This document shows, piece by piece, positions 61,959 to 64,000 of a DNA stretch of 64,000 bases (position 1 is its first letter; every line of letters begins with the position of its first letter). The notes under the pieces are model-generated. The model ran no database searches and was not told the DNA's origin. It saw nothing but the letters and a program-made list of their open reading frames with translations. A program made the translations under genes and the position numbers. This DNA comes from Anaerolineales bacterium (GTDB taxonomy: Bacteria > Chloroflexota > Anaerolineae > Anaerolineales > Villigracilaceae), in assembly GCA_016789305.1 (NCBI GenBank), contig JAEURJ010000023.1, positions 124,001 through 188,000 of the forward strand, given 5' to 3'.

Positions 61959-62894
61959 TTATTCATCTATCTCTCTATATTCCAACTGTTTATCAGGAGT
62001 GTAATAAATACCTGCCATGGTTTTGTTCGTCTTAAGAACAAGATCCCCAGGAACCTCATGTATTACGCCAGAGGAGACCAAACCAAAGGTCAACTCACTC
62101 ATTTTTTGCTTTTCAAGAGCCGCAATTAATTCCTTTGTGTCCAATCTTACACCCGCAGCGTTCTCTACATATGCGAACCCGAAAGTCGGATCTGCAACAT
62201 ACCATTTATTGTTATCAAATATTTCAAGAGTAGTATGTAATTCAGAAGCAAGGAAAATAAAGCCTCCATCCAAATCATCTCTACGACTCCATAATGAAAC
62301 GATTCTTCGGGTAGAAGGAGCCAAGAAGTGGGTCATTACTTCAACTTTACCCTGACAAACAATATAACAAGAGGAGGATGCTATTCCATTTAAAAGCTCA
62401 TTTGCATTATTTGAAGTACATACAGGTCGCTTCTTATCAACTTTATTATGACGCCAAAAATAATAATGCAATACTGCAAAACTTAAATCGGATTTAGTAG
62501 GTTGAACCGCAATTGGAAAGTCTGCGGCGATTCTATTTTCAAATTCGCTTGTTATATCCGCAGGATTCATTCGTGTGAGGATGGCTATACTCTGTCTTGT
62601 TTGGCCATATGACTCATAGAAAGCTGGGGAAAAGAACCGGAGATAAACATGTGCACTAGGGTTTTGAATTTCAAATATTTCAATCTTAAGAGCATTTGGA
62701 TCAAGGATTATAGTTTCAGACTCTCCACCAACAAAATCAAGTCTCAGACTGGTGTTCGATTGATCATAATACACATTTAAAATTTCGCCATAAAACTGCT
62801 CATCAACGACTTGTTGGACAGACAACGAGCCAATTCCTACGGCAATTGCGATCAGGATTAAACAAAGGGTGCTTCTTTTTAAAAGCTTCTTCAT
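61959..62894 (-). CDS. Transglutaminase-like fold protein, membrane anchored
   Basis: The 311-residue protein starts with a signal anchor (about 8-26: TLCLILIAIAVGIGSLSV). The second half shows the order of a Cys-His-Asp papain/transglutaminase-like site: Cys in SSSCYIVCQGKV (C176 or C180), His in ASELHTTLEIFDNNKWYVAD (H220) and Asp in VADPTFG (D235). In the fold, KWYVxDPT is the usual segment after the His. It should face outside the membrane. Whether it hydrolyses a peptide, forms an amide or acts only as a structural domain is unknown. The neighbours are a methyltransferase and an asparagine synthase. Confidence 0.65.
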   Translation of the reverse strand: MKKLLKRSTLCLILIAIAVGIGSLSVQQVVDEQFYGEILNVYYDQSNTSLRLDFVGGESETIILDPNALKIEIFEIQNPSAHVYLRFFSPAFYESYGQTRQSIAILTRMNPADITSEFENRIAADFPIAVQPTKSDLSFAVLHYYFWRHNKVDKKRPVCTSNNANELLNGIASSSCYIVCQGKVEVMTHFLAPSTRRIVSLWSRRDDLDGGFIFLASELHTTLEIFDNNKWYVADPTFGFAYVENAAGVRLDTKELIAALEKQKMSELTFGLVSSGVIHEVPGDLVLKTNKTMAGIYYTPDKQLEYREIDE

Positions 62895-63006
62895 ATTAAG
62901 TATATAAAATTTTATTTAAATAATCTCATTATTAATACTTCTATTTTTCTAGACATTTTTTATTTGCGCGTATTGTATATTATCATTTTTTCAACATGAT
63001 GGAATC

Positions 63007-64000
63007 TCATGTGATTTTATGGATGCGGCACCAACTTTCAAGTGACAATAGAGACCAGATTAACACAACATGATTTGCCTTTCCCGAAAAGTGTTCATCC
63101 AATTTGCGCCTTATATATGAAGGTTTAATGATACCTTGTCTACTGATATTCTTTTCAGAAAGTTGATTTTCAATCCAAAGGCGCAATGATCCGCGATACC
63201 AGGATGCATCTGGTGGCGCAAACCCCATTTTGGGCTTCGCATATATCTTGTAGGGCACCCAGGGCTTTACAGCCTCACGAAAAATAATTTTTCCAGTTTC
63301 CCCATTACATAGCTGATTCCAAGGAAGGGAGAGGGCATTATCGATAATCTCGTTATCAAGCAATGGTACGCGCGTCTCCACTGAGTGAGCCATTGACAAC
63401 TTATCCTCCAACACGAGTAAACCATGTAGGTATGTCTGGCAATCTGCATACATTACTACATCCCAGGGATCCCTAGATGGGGCACTTGCCAACAAATCCC
63501 TGATGGCGTCTTTACCGGAAAAACCAGCAGCAGCACGATAAAATTCAGGTGTAAACGCCTCATCTATTTCATCAAAGTTTATGGGAAAATTCAAGTTGCG
63601 ACTATACGACATAAATGGGTCGCGGTCTTTCAATTTCACTCGACCCGTCAGCCATTTGAGGAACAAACCCATGCCAGCAACATTGGAGGAGCGAGGTGTA
63701 ACTGCATACCGCCCAACATAACCTCCGTGAAATTCATCACCTCCCAAACCTGACATAACCACTCGCGCATCATGTGCGACTCGGCGGGCAATAAGATAAT
63801 TTACATACCCCATGCCCATACGCGGATATTCCAGAGCACCAATCGTGGCATCAAGATTATCAATCAACGCATCATTGTCAAGCTCCAGCTCAATCCTTTT
63901 AATATCTAGTGCAGAGGCAACGCTACGGGAATAATCACGTTCGTCGACAAATCGATCATGACCAACATTATCCAAGTTAAAAACACATGAATAAGCCTGC
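63007..64000 (-). CDS. Asparagine synthase (glutamine-hydrolysing) family, C-terminal part (cut by window edge)
   Basis: The leftward frame is open through base 64000, so the N-terminal glutaminase domain and the PPi loop lie outside. The visible region is the C-terminal synthetase domain: VVMSGLGGDEFHGGYVGRYA (SGLGGDE-x-x-GGY is conserved), LHGLLVLEDKLSMAHSVETR, VPLLDNEIIDNALSLPW and KPKMGFAPP. AsnB transfers ammonia from glutamine to aspartate with ATP; homologues in glycan loci make amides of uronic acids. This one may do so for the surface glycan, but that is inference. The 112 bases before the transglutaminase-like gene hold no clear signal. A TTG at 63975 is not the true start because the frame continues. 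Confidence 0.88.
   Translation of the reverse strand, partial: QAYSCVFNLDNVGHDRFVDERDYSRSVASALDIKRIELELDNDALIDNLDATIGALEYPRMGMGYVNYLIARRVAHDARVVMSGLGGDEFHGGYVGRYAVTPRSSNVAGMGLFLKWLTGRVKLKDRDPFMSYSRNLNFPINFDEIDEAFTPEFYRAAAGFSGKDAIRDLLASAPSRDPWDVVMYADCQTYLHGLLVLEDKLSMAHSVETRVPLLDNEIIDNALSLPWNQLCNGETGKIIFREAVKPWVPYKIYAKPKMGFAPPDASWYRGSLRLWIENQLSEKNISRQGIIKPSYIRRKLDEHFSGKANHVVLIWSLLSLESWCRIHKIT

Overview
The window looks like a chromosomal surface-glycan (exopolysaccharide / capsule / O-antigen-like) locus from an uncultured bacterium, most likely a member of the Chloroflexota, class Anaerolineae. That placement is an inference. It rests on moderate GC, a lipoprotein with a long Thr/Pro stalk, a permease carrying a Thr/Pro linker and LysM-like repeats, and the general gene style; there is no rRNA or marker gene to settle it. 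I saw no tRNA, rRNA, CRISPR array or insertion sequence, and no gap between genes exceeds 300 bases.

Layout. (1) 1-4.0 kb: the start of a sulfotransferase gene running off the left edge, then a rightward group: PlsC-like acyltransferase, YhcH-family protein, GH27 alpha-galactosidase, a broken MerR regulator with an intact MerR-type promoter, and an aldo/keto reductase. (2) 4.0-44.1 kb: an almost entirely leftward array of about 30 genes, interrupted by one rightward GT-C gene at 20.0-21.6 kb. It holds three capsule-type GT-B-like proteins; a fused DppB-DppC-LysM permease; sulfotransferases and a bifunctional Sat-CysC enzyme making PAPS; two nonulosonate synthases; a CMP-nonulosonate synthetase fused to a HAD phosphatase; an SpsF-type cytidylyltransferase; an AAC(3)-fold acetyltransferase; a PseB-type dehydratase; RmlD-like, GMER-like and GalE-like sugar-nucleotide enzymes; methyltransferases; glycosyltransferases; and a Wzm/Wzt ABC exporter. 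A MarR/EPS-type regulator is the first gene of this array. (3) 44.2-45.7 kb: a rightward methyltransferase-GT2 fusion. (4) 45.7-64 kb: a visibly AT-richer leftward block with five very large GT-C-type membrane proteins, two paralogous glycosyltransferases around an epimerase, two methyltransferases, a transglutaminase-fold protein and the C-terminal part of an asparagine synthase that runs off the right edge.

How the parts could work together. Sugar-nucleotide enzymes build CMP-nonulosonates and modified deoxy sugars. Cytoplasmic glycosyltransferases and GT-C membrane enzymes assemble the glycan, and Wzm/Wzt exports it. Sat-CysC supplies PAPS to at least three sulfotransferases that would sulfate the glycan or its precursors. 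The nonulosonate route is incomplete here: no aminotransferase, UDP-sugar hydrolase/2-epimerase or flippase/polymerase was found.

The most notable signals are these. A 25-bp palindrome is shared between the promoter of the EPS-type regulator and the promoter of the PAPS-synthesis gene, which suggests a regulon. A dense same-strand cluster of DnaA-box sequences lies at 32.5-32.8 kb without any replication gene nearby. Palindromic repeats are inserted in frame inside two unrelated glycosyltransferase genes and encode the same peptide in both. The fused oligopeptide-type permease has a LysM tail.
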